The notes beneath the pieces were generated by a model. It was given only the letters and a program-made list of their open reading frames with translations. It did not search any database and was not told the DNA's origin. A stretch of 11,706 nt of DNA, taken from contig DBWM01000060.1 of NCBI GenBank assembly GCA_002309015.1, positions 59,290 through 70,995 of the forward strand, given 5' to 3'. This document shows positions 1 to 7,500 of the stretch, one piece after another. The position numbers were made by a program, and so were the translations under genes. This stretch comes from Myxococcales bacterium UBA1238 (GTDB lineage Bacteria > Myxococcota_A > Bradymonadia > UBA7976 > UBA1532). The first letter of the stretch is position 1; every line of letters begins with the position of its first letter.

Positions 1-1
1 C

Positions 2-979
2 AAGGCGAGCCTCTATTCGCTGCAGGTGGGCAATGCCTCTGGAACGGCCAATTTGCTGGCAGTCTGGGATGATGTGAGCCGCATTACGGGCTTTGCGCAT
101 TGGCTGACCCGATCCATTCTGCGTGCTGAATTTGATGTTGAATCCCTGGACGAAGCGGGAGAGACGCAGATCTCCAAAGAGGAGTCGCTCCTTTGGTTTT
201 TGGGGGCGGATCAAGCGGTCACAACCGATATTCCCTGCGATATGAAATACTTCCGCGTTAAGGATGCTGAGGGCAGAGCGCGGTTTTTCTGCGAAGACAA
301 AGCGGAGGATCACGAACCGGGGGCGGCTCTGGGGACCCCTGTGGCCTATCCGACCGAATCCGGAGGCGGTGCGCTTCGATGGGCGACGCCCCGCGCGCTG
401 GGTGAGGAAGATTTGATTTTGGTCGCTTTGGGTGAAGGGTATGCGCTGGAGCTTTGGCGCGACGGCGAAACCCTGACGCGCGATGTGGAGCTCGAATCTG
501 CGATAGCGATGTTTAAAGATTTGGCAACGGATCAGCGCGCTTATCCGATTCAGTTGACCAAAGGCGCACTGCCGGCCCGCGTAGTCAACCAACATGTTGA
601 AATCTTTAGAGAAAACGTTGGATTTGTGCAGAGCTCCGGATCCAGCTGGCCGGTTCAGGCGTTCATATCAGCTTACGATCCCATCGCGCTCTCGGTGGGG
701 TACGATTTCGATCCCGCGACCCTTGCAAGCGCAACCCAAAACAGCCTCAAGTTCTACAGCCACGATTTGCGTCCGGGGGCCTCTTCCTCCGGTCGCGTGG
801 CCAGCTTAAACCGCAGCAATTCCAACGCTCAGCCCACTTTCAGAGGGCTCGCTTTGGGTGATTACTCCGCTTCTTCCGGGCTGCCCATTTTGATTCGGGG
901 CTACGGAACGAGTTCCACCCTCATCGAAGCGTTTACCCTCTCATGCGGCGAGCTCGGCGAGTCGGCGGAAGACGACTGA
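2..979 (+). CDS. Unknown protein, 3' part of a gene entering from the left edge
   Basis: I do not recognise this protein. The reading frame is open back to base 2. A GTG at 26 could start it, but it has no ribosome binding site and the codons before it read sensibly, so the gene probably begins outside the window. About 325 residues are visible. They are mostly polar, with no membrane segment and few cysteines, and have a mixed beta-rich look with many Gly, Ser and Asp. The C-terminal third is Ser/Gly/Asn rich (around DLRPGAS) and the end is acidic (ESAEDD). It could be the C-terminal region of an exported or surface protein, but no signal peptide can be seen because the N-terminus is missing. 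It is the only plus-strand gene here and converges on the minus-strand block, with 30 bases between the stop codons. The coding call is fairly safe; the function is unknown. Confidence 0.7.
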   Translation, partial: KASLYSLQVGNASGTANLLAVWDDVSRITGFAHWLTRSILRAEFDVESLDEAGETQISKEESLLWFLGADQAVTTDIPCDMKYFRVKDAEGRARFFCEDKAEDHEPGAALGTPVAYPTESGGGALRWATPRALGEEDLILVALGEGYALELWRDGETLTRDVELESAIAMFKDLATDQRAYPIQLTKGALPARVVNQHVEIFRENVGFVQSSGSSWPVQAFISAYDPIALSVGYDFDPATLASATQNSLKFYSHDLRPGASSSGRVASLNRSNSNAQPTFRGLALGDYSASSGLPILIRGYGTSSTLIEAFTLSCGELGESAEDD

Positions 980-1001
980 GTTTAGATAACTCAGCGATTT
1001 T
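976..1001 (+). terminator. Hairpin between convergent genes, probable terminator
   Basis: A perfect 7-bp inverted repeat (CTGAGTT, loop TAGAT, AACTCAG) at 976-994 overlaps the TGA stop of the plus-strand gene. It is followed by CGATTTT, a short U-tract, in the plus direction. The position just after the stop fits a rho-independent terminator for that gene. In the minus direction the same hairpin has no clean U-tract, so it would be a weaker terminator for the block ending at 1010. The stem is AT-rich, so strength is uncertain. Confidence 0.5.
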
Positions 1002-1009
1002 ATGAAGGT

Positions 1010-1804
1010 TTATCGGCGGGAGAAGACGTAGAGGACGCCTGCGCGGTGGACCACGAGCTGATCGCCCACCGCGTAGAGATGCCCCAGAATATCGGTGCAG
1101 CCGGTGGCTACATCGTAAACGACGGGCGTTTGGGCAAAGGCGTCGGTTTGCAGGTTCAGGCTGGAGAGCCATTCGCTGCGGGTGAGGCGCGAGATTTTTT
1201 CTTGCTTGGGAACGCAGCGCGAGTCGCCAAATTTGACGCTGTCGGCTGCGATCGAGGCGGAAGCGCCGGGCCTGAGATCGAGGCGCGGCCTTCCATCACC
1301 GATTTGAAGCCATTCCGAAGAGCGCCATTTGCCGCTGAGGATGGCGAGGCTGCTCGTCTGCAGATGCGCGGTCAGGCGGCCTGACGGGCTGTCGAACCAA
1401 ACGCCATCGCAGATGACAGCGCCGCTTTCTTTTGTGCAGCCTGGAATTGCAAGATTCTCGAGGGTCTGATCGGCCGGAATCTGCTGATCGCCCCATTGCA
1501 AACCGCCCGCCGACTGCACGTCGATTGCAAGATGCGAGACGTTTTTTGAGCCAAAGATTTGGGCTGGTCCCAGCGTGAAGGGCGCGTCCCCCGAAAGCTG
1601 GTATTTTTGTGTAAGCTTCTTGACGCTTTCGCCTAAACGCACTGTGGCCAAAGGCGATTGTGGGGCTGTTTCTCCCTCCTGAACGGGCGCTTCGACCGTT
1701 TTTTGGGGGAGATCTTCGATCTGGTTTTTGACGGCATCGATGCGCGGCGCGGCGCCGGCGCTTGCTGCGATGGTCAAGCAGAGGGCGGAAACAAAAGTCT
1801 TCAT
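1010..1804 (-). CDS. Unknown exported protein with signal peptide
   Basis: I do not recognise this 264-residue protein. The ATG at 1804 is chosen because it is followed directly by a classical Sec signal peptide (MKTF, then a hydrophobic core, ending near AGAA, with cleavage around residues 18-20). The frame also extends upstream into efp, but that extension lacks a signal-like start and overlaps coding sequence. The mature part begins with a Gln/Glu/Pro-rich linker (about residues 20-55), then a mixed beta-type region. It has four cysteines in the mature part (CTKESG and ICDG around residues 125-135, then RCVP and GCTD), which could form two disulfides. The C-terminus is short and beta-like, ending VLYVFSRR. 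It is the last gene of the roadblock-aroQ-efp block, 28 bases after efp, with only a weak GAGAAAGAG upstream. A periplasmic or secreted location is inferred from the signal peptide. Confidence 0.75.
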   Translation of the reverse strand: MKTFVSALCLTIAASAGAAPRIDAVKNQIEDLPQKTVEAPVQEGETAPQSPLATVRLGESVKKLTQKYQLSGDAPFTLGPAQIFGSKNVSHLAIDVQSAGGLQWGDQQIPADQTLENLAIPGCTKESGAVICDGVWFDSPSGRLTAHLQTSSLAILSGKWRSSEWLQIGDGRPRLDLRPGASASIAADSVKFGDSRCVPKQEKISRLTRSEWLSSLNLQTDAFAQTPVVYDVATGCTDILGHLYAVGDQLVVHRAGVLYVFSRR

Positions 1805-1832
1805 GGCTCTTTCTCGGCGCGCGCCTAAAGGC

Positions 1833-2396
1833 TCACTTCTTGACGCGAGCGCAATATTCGCCGGTGCGGGTATCCACGCGGATGACTTCGCCTTCTTCAA
1901 CGAACAAGGGGACTTGCACGATGGCACCGGTTTCGAGGGTTGCGGGCTTGGTGGCGCCCTGAGCGGTATCGCCGCGCACGCCGGGTTCGCATTGAGTGAT
2001 CTTCAGTTCCATGAAGTTGGGCAAATCGACGTCGATGGGGCGGCCATTGTAAAGGACGACGTCCACTTCGGTATCTTCGCGCAAGAATTTAGCGGCTTCG
2101 CCGAGTTCCTCTTCCGAAACGCTGATTTGCTCGTAGGAACGGTTGTCCATAAAGGTCCAGTTGTTGCCCTCTTTGAAGAGCACCTGCATGGGGACTTCGA
2201 CCACGTCGGGGGTGCCCACAGTGTCGCCGGAGCGGAAGTTCAGTTCGAGGGTTCGGCCGTCGACCATATTCTTGATACGGGTCTTAACGAAAGCGACGCC
2301 TTTGCCGGGCTTTACATGCTGGCAATCGACGATCACCCAAAGGGAGCCTTCGTATTCGATCTTGAGGCCTTTACGGAAATCACTTGTTTGATACAT
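1833..2396 (-). CDS. efp: Translation elongation factor P
   Basis: EF-P binds ribosomes stalled on consecutive prolines, next to the P-site tRNA, and promotes peptide bond formation. The 187 residues match the usual length of the family and its three-domain build: an N-terminal KOW-like domain (about 1-64), a central OB domain (65-128) and a C-terminal OB domain (129-187). The loop KPGKG at residues 29-33 places Lys32 where E. coli EF-P carries its modified Lys34, so a beta-lysine type modification (EpmA) is plausible; no modification gene is in the window. The C-terminal signature is clear (GDTAQGATKPATLETGA, then VPLFVEEGE and VDTRTGEY). The ATG is preceded by CAGGAGAG inside the end of aroQ and overlaps the aroQ stop by one base (TAATG), which suggests translational coupling. 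Identification is very secure. Confidence 0.98.
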   Translation of the reverse strand: MYQTSDFRKGLKIEYEGSLWVIVDCQHVKPGKGVAFVKTRIKNMVDGRTLELNFRSGDTVGTPDVVEVPMQVLFKEGNNWTFMDNRSYEQISVSEEELGEAAKFLREDTEVDVVLYNGRPIDVDLPNFMELKITQCEPGVRGDTAQGATKPATLETGAIVQVPLFVEEGEVIRVDTRTGEYCARVKK

Positions 2397-2854
2397 TATT
2401 GCTCTCCTGAGCGAGTGGATTGCGCGGTGGCAATCTGGAGTAGGGCGGTCAACGCCAATGAGTAACTTAAAGCGCCGAAGCCGACGATGCTGCCGACTGC
2501 GACATCAGAGATGAGGGTTTGACGGCGAAAGGGCTCGCGTTTGGCAAGATTGCTCAGATGGACTTCGACAGTGGGCAATTGGGCCGCGAGCAAGGCGTCG
2601 CGCAATGCGATGCTGGTGTGCCCGTAAGCGGCGGGATTGATCACGATGCCGTCACAATCTTCTGCCGCCTGCTGGATCGCTTCGACCAGAGCTCCCTCAA
2701 AATTGCTTTGAAAACAGCGGAGTTCTGCGTTGTGAGCTGCTGCCAAAGCCTGCAACTCGGCGTCGATCTCTTTGAGGGTGGAATGCCCGTAAATCTGAGG
2801 TTCGCGTTTGCCGAGAAGGTTGAGGTTGGGGCCGTGGAGGATGAGGAAGCGCAT
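2396..2854 (-). CDS. aroQ: Type II 3-dehydroquinate dehydratase
   Basis: This enzyme converts 3-dehydroquinate to 3-dehydroshikimate, the third step of the shikimate pathway, in the cytoplasm. The 152 residues are the normal size for the dodecameric type II family. Visible signatures are HGPNLNLLGKREPQIYG near the N-terminus with the catalytic Tyr22 and lid Arg17, FQSNFEG (48-54), INPAAYGHTS (72-81) with substrate-binding Asn73, EVHLSN (97-102) with catalytic His99, and REPFR with Arg110. It lies nine bases after the roadblock gene and overlaps efp by one base. The stretch just before the ATG is CCTCCCCC, which is not a Shine-Dalgarno, so translation probably depends on coupling to the upstream gene. 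An aroQ-efp pairing is common in bacteria. Identification is very secure. Confidence 0.97.
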   Translation of the reverse strand: MRFLILHGPNLNLLGKREPQIYGHSTLKEIDAELQALAAAHNAELRCFQSNFEGALVEAIQQAAEDCDGIVINPAAYGHTSIALRDALLAAQLPTVEVHLSNLAKREPFRRQTLISDVAVGSIVGFGALSYSLALTALLQIATAQSTRSGEQ

Positions 2855-2863
2855 GGGGGAGGC

Positions 2864-3220
2864 TCAGAGTTCGCGCGTAATATCTGGAGAAACAATGCGC
2901 AATTGGAAGGCCACCTTGCCGGGAATTGCATCTTTGGGCGCGCGCACTGCGAGCAAATAGTGAGGGGTTAAAACGCGCACGGAAACCAAATGCTGATCCG
3001 TTTGTACTTCAAAGTGATCGATCTGTCCGAGATTGAGGACTTCATCGAGCGTAGCTAACTGCTCGAAAACACCAGCATATTCAGACAATACTTCGTCAGC
3101 GTCGAGCTTGCGCCCCTGCGCGTCGAGGGCTTCGATGATCAACCCCTCTGTAGCCAAAAGAGCTGCGCCCGAAGCGCCTTCCACTGCATCGATCAGTCGT
3201 TTGAGAGCGGATTCAAACAT
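2864..3220 (-). CDS. Roadblock/LC7 domain protein (MglB-like fold)
   Basis: The 118-residue protein has the size and pattern of a single roadblock/LC7 domain: a starting helix (MFESALKRLIDAVEGASG), a strand pair around AALLATEGLIIEAL (about residues 19-32), a long helix (about 40-63, DEVLSEYAGVFEQLATL), then strands HFEVQT, LVSVRVLT and HYLLAVRAP, and a last helix (about 97-109). Roadblock proteins form dimers that regulate small Ras-like GTPases. In Myxococcus, MglB is the GAP for MglA, which sets the pole where type IV pili work. No GTPase gene is visible here, so the partner is unknown. A promoter-like site lies just upstream and a GGGGG ribosome-binding stretch lies about six bases before the ATG. 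It is the first gene of a block with aroQ and efp. The fold assignment is a judgement from pattern, not from a search. Confidence 0.75.
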   Translation of the reverse strand: MFESALKRLIDAVEGASGAALLATEGLIIEALDAQGRKLDADEVLSEYAGVFEQLATLDEVLNLGQIDHFEVQTDQHLVSVRVLTPHYLLAVRAPKDAIPGKVAFQLRIVSPDITREL

Positions 3221-3241
3221 AAAACCCCCATTGCGGCGGCT

Positions 3242-3270
3242 TTTTTAGCCCGCTCGCTGTTCTCTGTCAA
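3242..3270 (-). promoter_or_regulatory. Sigma-70-like promoter upstream of the roadblock-aroQ-efp block
   Basis: Read on the minus strand, TTGACA (3270-3265, a perfect -35) is followed by a 17-base spacer and TAAAAA (3247-3242, 4 of 6 matches to TATAAT). The expected start of transcription is near 3235, giving a leader of roughly 15 bases that carries the GGGGG ribosome-binding stretch before the ATG at 3220. The position just after the preceding stop codon and before a new gene block fits an internal promoter that uncouples this block from the pil-aroK genes. Confidence 0.6.
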
Positions 3271-3278
3271 GGCGGGCT
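3247..3278. repeat. Inverted repeat overlapping the promoter
   Basis: Two 7-base arms (AGCCCGC at 3247-3253 and GCGGGCT at 3272-3278 on the plus strand) are separated by 18 bases. Allowing one mismatch, pairing extends three more bases on each side. One arm lies just upstream of the -35 box, touching the stop codon of the lipoprotein gene; the other covers the end of the spacer and the first base of the -10 box. It lacks a U-tract on the exit side in either direction, so an operator or an attenuating hairpin is as likely as a terminator. Confidence 0.45.
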
Positions 3279-4039
3279 TAAAGCGGCTGGCAAAGCTTTT
3301 GGGATGCGACGTCGGCGGCATAGCCGGGGCAAAGCCGACAATCGATGGTGCTCATGTCGGTGCCCACCTGCATGGGGCAGGCGGGATCTTCCACATCTTC
3401 GGCGCTGCCGTTGCAGTTGGGCGATTTTTGGCCGGGATCGTTGGCGCCCGCTGGATAGGTGATGAGGCAACCGTTGCAAATGGTGACGGGGAAAGAGAAT
3501 TCCTCGGTTTCCACATCGCGGCCGTCCTGGGTTTCACCTTTGAGCTTGAGCGTTAACGTGACCGATTCTTTTTTGCGGTCGGAGGGCTCGTCAAAATCCT
3601 GATCGCGCAATGTCGCCAAATCTTCGCTGGAAAGGACTTCGATGCCCACTGCAGCCTGGCCCTGAACGCCGATGGTGGCGCTTAAAGCCTGCTTTTGTTT
3701 GCCGCTGGGTAATCCGGCCAGACTGTTGTTGGATTTCCATTTGTAAACGGCTTCCTTCAGGATGATGGAATGCGTGTCCTGGCGACCGTCCTGGGCGGAA
3801 TATCCTTTGGCCGCAATCAAATCGATCATGTGATTTTCGACCAAGGGGTAAACGACGTAACTGCGCGCCAATCCTGTGTCGACCACACCCCGGATCAGCG
3901 CTTCGCTGGTGTCGGTTGAGGCCGTGCAGCTGTCTGACAAAAGCTGCATTTGTACAATCGAGACTGAAACTTCGCGATCATCGCAGGCGGAACCAAGCGC
4001 AATTGCTGAGAGTGCAGCGATTTGACAAAGTTTTTTCAT
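3278..4039 (-). CDS. Putative lipoprotein with Cys-rich C-terminus, unknown function
   Basis: A protein of 253 residues starting at the ATG at 4039, which has AGGAG six bases upstream; an in-frame GTG one codon earlier is too close to that site. The N-terminus (MKKLCQ, hydrophobic stretch, LGSAC at 15-19) looks like a lipoprotein signal, although Gly at -3 is not the usual Leu, so simple Sec export is possible. The next residues are Asp-Asp. The middle is beta-rich with no motif I recognise (about residues 30-180). The last 75 residues contain seven cysteines in the order CxxC, C, C, CxxC, C, with CNGCLITYPAG and CRLCPG, suggesting disulfide bonds or a small metal site. Its end resembles lipoproteins I associate with myxobacterial-type genomes, but I cannot name a family. 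It lies 22 bases after aroK, so it is probably the last gene of the pil-aroK operon. Confidence 0.8.
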   Translation of the reverse strand: MKKLCQIAALSAIALGSACDDREVSVSIVQMQLLSDSCTASTDTSEALIRGVVDTGLARSYVVYPLVENHMIDLIAAKGYSAQDGRQDTHSIILKEAVYKWKSNNSLAGLPSGKQKQALSATIGVQGQAAVGIEVLSSEDLATLRDQDFDEPSDRKKESVTLTLKLKGETQDGRDVETEEFSFPVTICNGCLITYPAGANDPGQKSPNCNGSAEDVEDPACPMQVGTDMSTIDCRLCPGYAADVASQKLCQPL

Positions 4040-4061
4040 CACCGTCTCCTGGTCGAGAGCG

Positions 4062-4595
4062 TTAAACGGTTATTTGGGGTGTCCACCATTGGGCGATGCG
4101 ATCCGCGACTTCCTGCGGGGTTGCGTCGTCGGTGGACCATTGCCCATCGGCATCTTCATAAGCTCGTTGGCGCTCTTGAAGCAAATGTCGCAATTCCTTC
4201 GCTAAGGGGCGAACTTGTGCATCTGCGGCGATACGTCCAGCAAGGGTCTGAGGCTCTGCCGTGAGCGTACAAAGCAAACCGAAAGATCGAATTTGCTTTC
4301 TCGTGTCTTGGTTTACAACGGTTCCTCCCCCCAGGGCGATGACCGCTTTTTGAGGGGTGAGCGCGTCGAGTAACTCGAGCCGTTCGATTAAATCCAAAAG
4401 CGCTGCGCGTTCCTTTTGGCGAAACTGCGCTTCCCCTTCCAATTCAAAAAGGGCGGCAATCGAGCGACCTTCGCGGGCGGTGATCTCCTCATCCAAATCG
4501 AAGAACAGCGCGCCGCATTTTGCAGCCAGCAAGGCTCCGCAGGTGGATTTTCCTGCGGCCATGGGGCCACTTAAAAAGAGCCGGTTCCTGTTCAC
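4062..4595 (-). CDS. aroK: Shikimate kinase
   Basis: It phosphorylates shikimate to shikimate 3-phosphate with ATP, the fifth step of the shikimate pathway, in the cytoplasm. The 177 residues are the standard size. Visible are the Walker A loop GPMAAGKST (10-18), the shikimate-binding Asp35 in FFDLDEEI (32-38), Arg59 in FRQKE (58-62), the GGGT motif at 89-92 and the lid Arg129 in RPL. The C-terminal part is somewhat divergent. The start is a GTG at 4595 whose last two bases form part of the pilQ TGA stop (GTGA), so it is translated as part of the pil operon. Pairing of pilQ with aroK is widespread (for example pilQ-aroK-aroB in Pseudomonas); aroB is not next here, where an unknown lipoprotein gene follows instead. 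Identification is very secure. Confidence 0.96.
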   Translation of the reverse strand: MNRNRLFLSGPMAAGKSTCGALLAAKCGALFFDLDEEITAREGRSIAALFELEGEAQFRQKERAALLDLIERLELLDALTPQKAVIALGGGTVVNQDTRKQIRSFGLLCTLTAEPQTLAGRIAADAQVRPLAKELRHLLQERQRAYEDADGQWSTDDATPQEVADRIAQWWTPQITV

Positions 4596-7500
4596 GGAGT
4601 CGTCCGAACGGTGGCCGCAGCGCGGTTGACGATGCGCGGGGTCACGAACACCAAAAGCTCGGTGCGATAGTCGCTTTCGGAGTAGTTGCGGAACAGGGCG
4701 CCCAGAATGGGGATATGCGACAAATAGGGGACCGCCGAGCGATTGTGACCGCTTTGGCTGGTGTAAATGCCGCCGATGACCGTCGTGTCACCATCTTTGA
4801 GCAGGAGCTGAGTGGTGGCCTCCTTCTTGAGGATGGTCGGATCGCCGCGCGCGCCGGTGTTCTGGAAGTCGGGCGTGTTGTTTTCGGCGCGAATGTTCAG
4901 GTAGATATTGCCATCCTGGGTGACCGTCGGTTTGACCGTCAGCTTTAACACGGCGTCATAGAATGTGGTCTGGACGCCGGCGGCCGAAACCTGGCTGATG
5001 GGGATGCTCGTGCCTTGCATGATCGTCGCCTCAACGTTGTCGAGGGTGGTGATCTTGGGGCTTGAGACGATCTTGGCCGTACCTTCGGTTTCGGAGGCCG
5101 AGAGGCGCACGTTCAGGTTGAAGGCGCTGTCGATGCTGCCGAACGAGAAGCCGACTGCACCACCGCTTCCGGTACCGGTTGCTGCGGGCAGGTTGACGGC
5201 AAAGTTCGGTTGGCTGACCACGCCGGCAAGAGGCGTTTCACCATCGGTGGCACCACCGTAAATGCCCACGGAGCTTGGGAATCTGAGACCGGTCGCGTTG
5301 CCTGTGGCGGAGCTGAAGGTCGCGTCACCGCCCCACTGGATGCCGAGATTGAGGCTCTCGTTGACGTTGACTTCGACGATGCGCGCTTCGATGAGCACCT
5401 GAGGCGTTTGGGTATCGAGGCGGCGGATCATGTCTTCGACCGCGTCGAGCACGTCGTCGGTGTCCTTTAAGATGATCGTGTTGGTGCGGGTGTCGTATTC
5501 GGCCGTACCGCGATCCTTGGTCATCATGCTGCGCACGCGGGACACCAGGTCGGAGGCGGAGGCGTGGCTGGCGGTGATCAGGCGGATGTTGATGGGCTTT
5601 AACTTCTCCTGCACCACGTTCTTTTCTGCCTCGGCGACGATCTCGGCGTGGATGTCTTCGCGGCGCCCGATGCGGACGATGTCGCCCTCGCGCACCATAT
5701 CGAGGCCCTTGGATTTGAGCACGAGATCGAGGACCTGATCCCAGGGGACGAGCTTCAGATGCAGGGTGACGGTGCCCGAAACCTGATCGGAAGTGACGAT
5801 GTTGATGTTGCCTTCCTTGGCGAGCAGGCGGAGCACGTTGTGGATGTCGCCGTCCTTGATGTCGATGTTGATCTTCTTACCCGTGTAATGCTTGGTCTTC
5901 AGGCGGTTGACGGTGTCGCCCTGGGAAATCTTAGGCGCTGCAAGATGCGTGTAAGCGGCGGCGCGAGGGGCGGCGTAGGGGAGCGCGCTGGCCACCACCG
6001 GAGATGTGGGGCGAGCAAAATCCCATGTTAATTCGCCTTGTTTGGTCGAAATCTGATCGTCCACGTTTTCGGCCAGGGTGACTACGATGCGCACCTTGTC
6101 GCCGGGAGGCGGAGCCTGGAAGCTGGAGACCAGGCGGACGGCGCTGTCGAAATCGCCGGTGTCGAGGCTGCGCTCGATGGCGGGATCGATCAATGCGGAA
6201 TCGAGTTCGAGAACGCGGGTGCGCTCGCCTTCGCGGTGGATGCGCGGTTTGGCTTCGCCGGTCAGCGAGATGCGGATGCGGCTGCCTTTATCGTCGTCCT
6301 CAAAACGCACGTCGGTGATTTGGGCGGGACCTGTCAGGGCGGCCGGCGCTTGCCTGGGGGTTACGGCGTAAGCGGGGGCTGCATTGCGTTGAGCCTGCTT
6401 CTTTTCTTTTGCGAGCGCTTTTTGCAGGCGCTTGGCTTCCTTGCGGCTCGTGTCGGCGTCCTTCCGGGCTGAGGCAAGGGCAGCGTCGCGCTGAGCCAGC
6501 TCTTTGCGAAGGGCTGCGGCTTCGCTCGAAAGCTTGGAGAGCTCGCGCTGCAGGTTGGCCGCTTCGGCGGAATGATCGCTTTCTTTTGCGAGGCGGATCG
6601 CTTCTTCAAGCTCGCTTGCGCGCGTATTCAAAGCAGCATTTTGTTGTTGAGATTCAAGCATTTGCATATGCGCTTGCTTGGCTTGTAATGCGGCATCGGC
6701 GGCACGCTTTTCGGCTTCGAGCTGCGCGGTCGCGTGCTGATCTTTTTGGGCCTTGGCCTGAGCCAAACGGGCATCGGTTTCTTTTTGAGTGGCCTGAAGG
6801 CGCGCGATTTGTTCACGAGCCTGCACGGCTTCCTGAGAGAGGCGCTGCTGCTCGGCTTCCGCGGCCTTGGTTTGCGCCAGCGCAGCTTTGGCCTGTGCTT
6901 CTGCGGCCTGCGCTTTGGCTTCTGCTGCCCTGGCCTTGGTTTCTGCTTCTGCGGCGCGGGCGAGGGCGGCTGCGGTCTGATCCTGGGCCCATTTTTCACG
7001 TTCGCTGCGGGTGGCATTCAGGCGTTTGGATTGGTTTTCGGCCTCATTGGCGCGGGCTTCGGCTTCCTGCAAACGCTTGAGGGCTTCTGCGTGGGCTTCG
7101 TTGGCCTGCTTCGCCCTGGCGGCTTGTTGTTCCGCTTGCAACTGCGCTTGTGCGGCCAGGGATTCCGCATGTCGAACGCGGGATTCCGCTTCGCGATCGG
7201 AGGCTTCGCTCAACGCATTCTGCGCCAGGACTTCGGCTTCAGCTTCGATGGCGCGGGCTTCGGCTTCGGCGGCGCGGGCTTCAGCCAGTTTGGCGGTATT
7301 GGATTGAGAGCCCGTTTGCTGTGCAGCTTTTTGGGCGAGTTCTTCGGCTTGTCGGGTGCGGGCTTCGGCATCCAGACGCGCCTGCTTGGCTTGCTTTAAC
7401 TCGTTTTCGAGGGCTTCGGCGTGAAGCTTGGCGGTGGTCGCCTGGCGCTCGGCATCCTGAAGTTTGAGCTGGGCCATGCGTTCCGCTTTGCGCGCGCTCT

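Noticed and set aside
1816..1825. GC palindrome GGCGCGCGCC between efp and the exported protein gene
   Set aside because: It is a short self-complementary stretch with no loop and no U-tract, not enough to call a regulatory site.
1805..1927. Upstream extension of the exported protein into efp
   Set aside because: The extension overlaps conserved efp codons and would bury the signal peptide that begins at 1804.
1728..2465. Plus-strand open frame of 245 residues opposite efp
   Set aside because: It is antisense to efp, a certain gene, and shows no recognisable domain.
3247..3278. Inverted repeat as a rho-independent terminator of the pil-aroK operon
   Set aside because: On the minus strand the stem is followed by A residues, not T, and the loop is 18 bases long; an operator or a promoter-associated hairpin fits as well.
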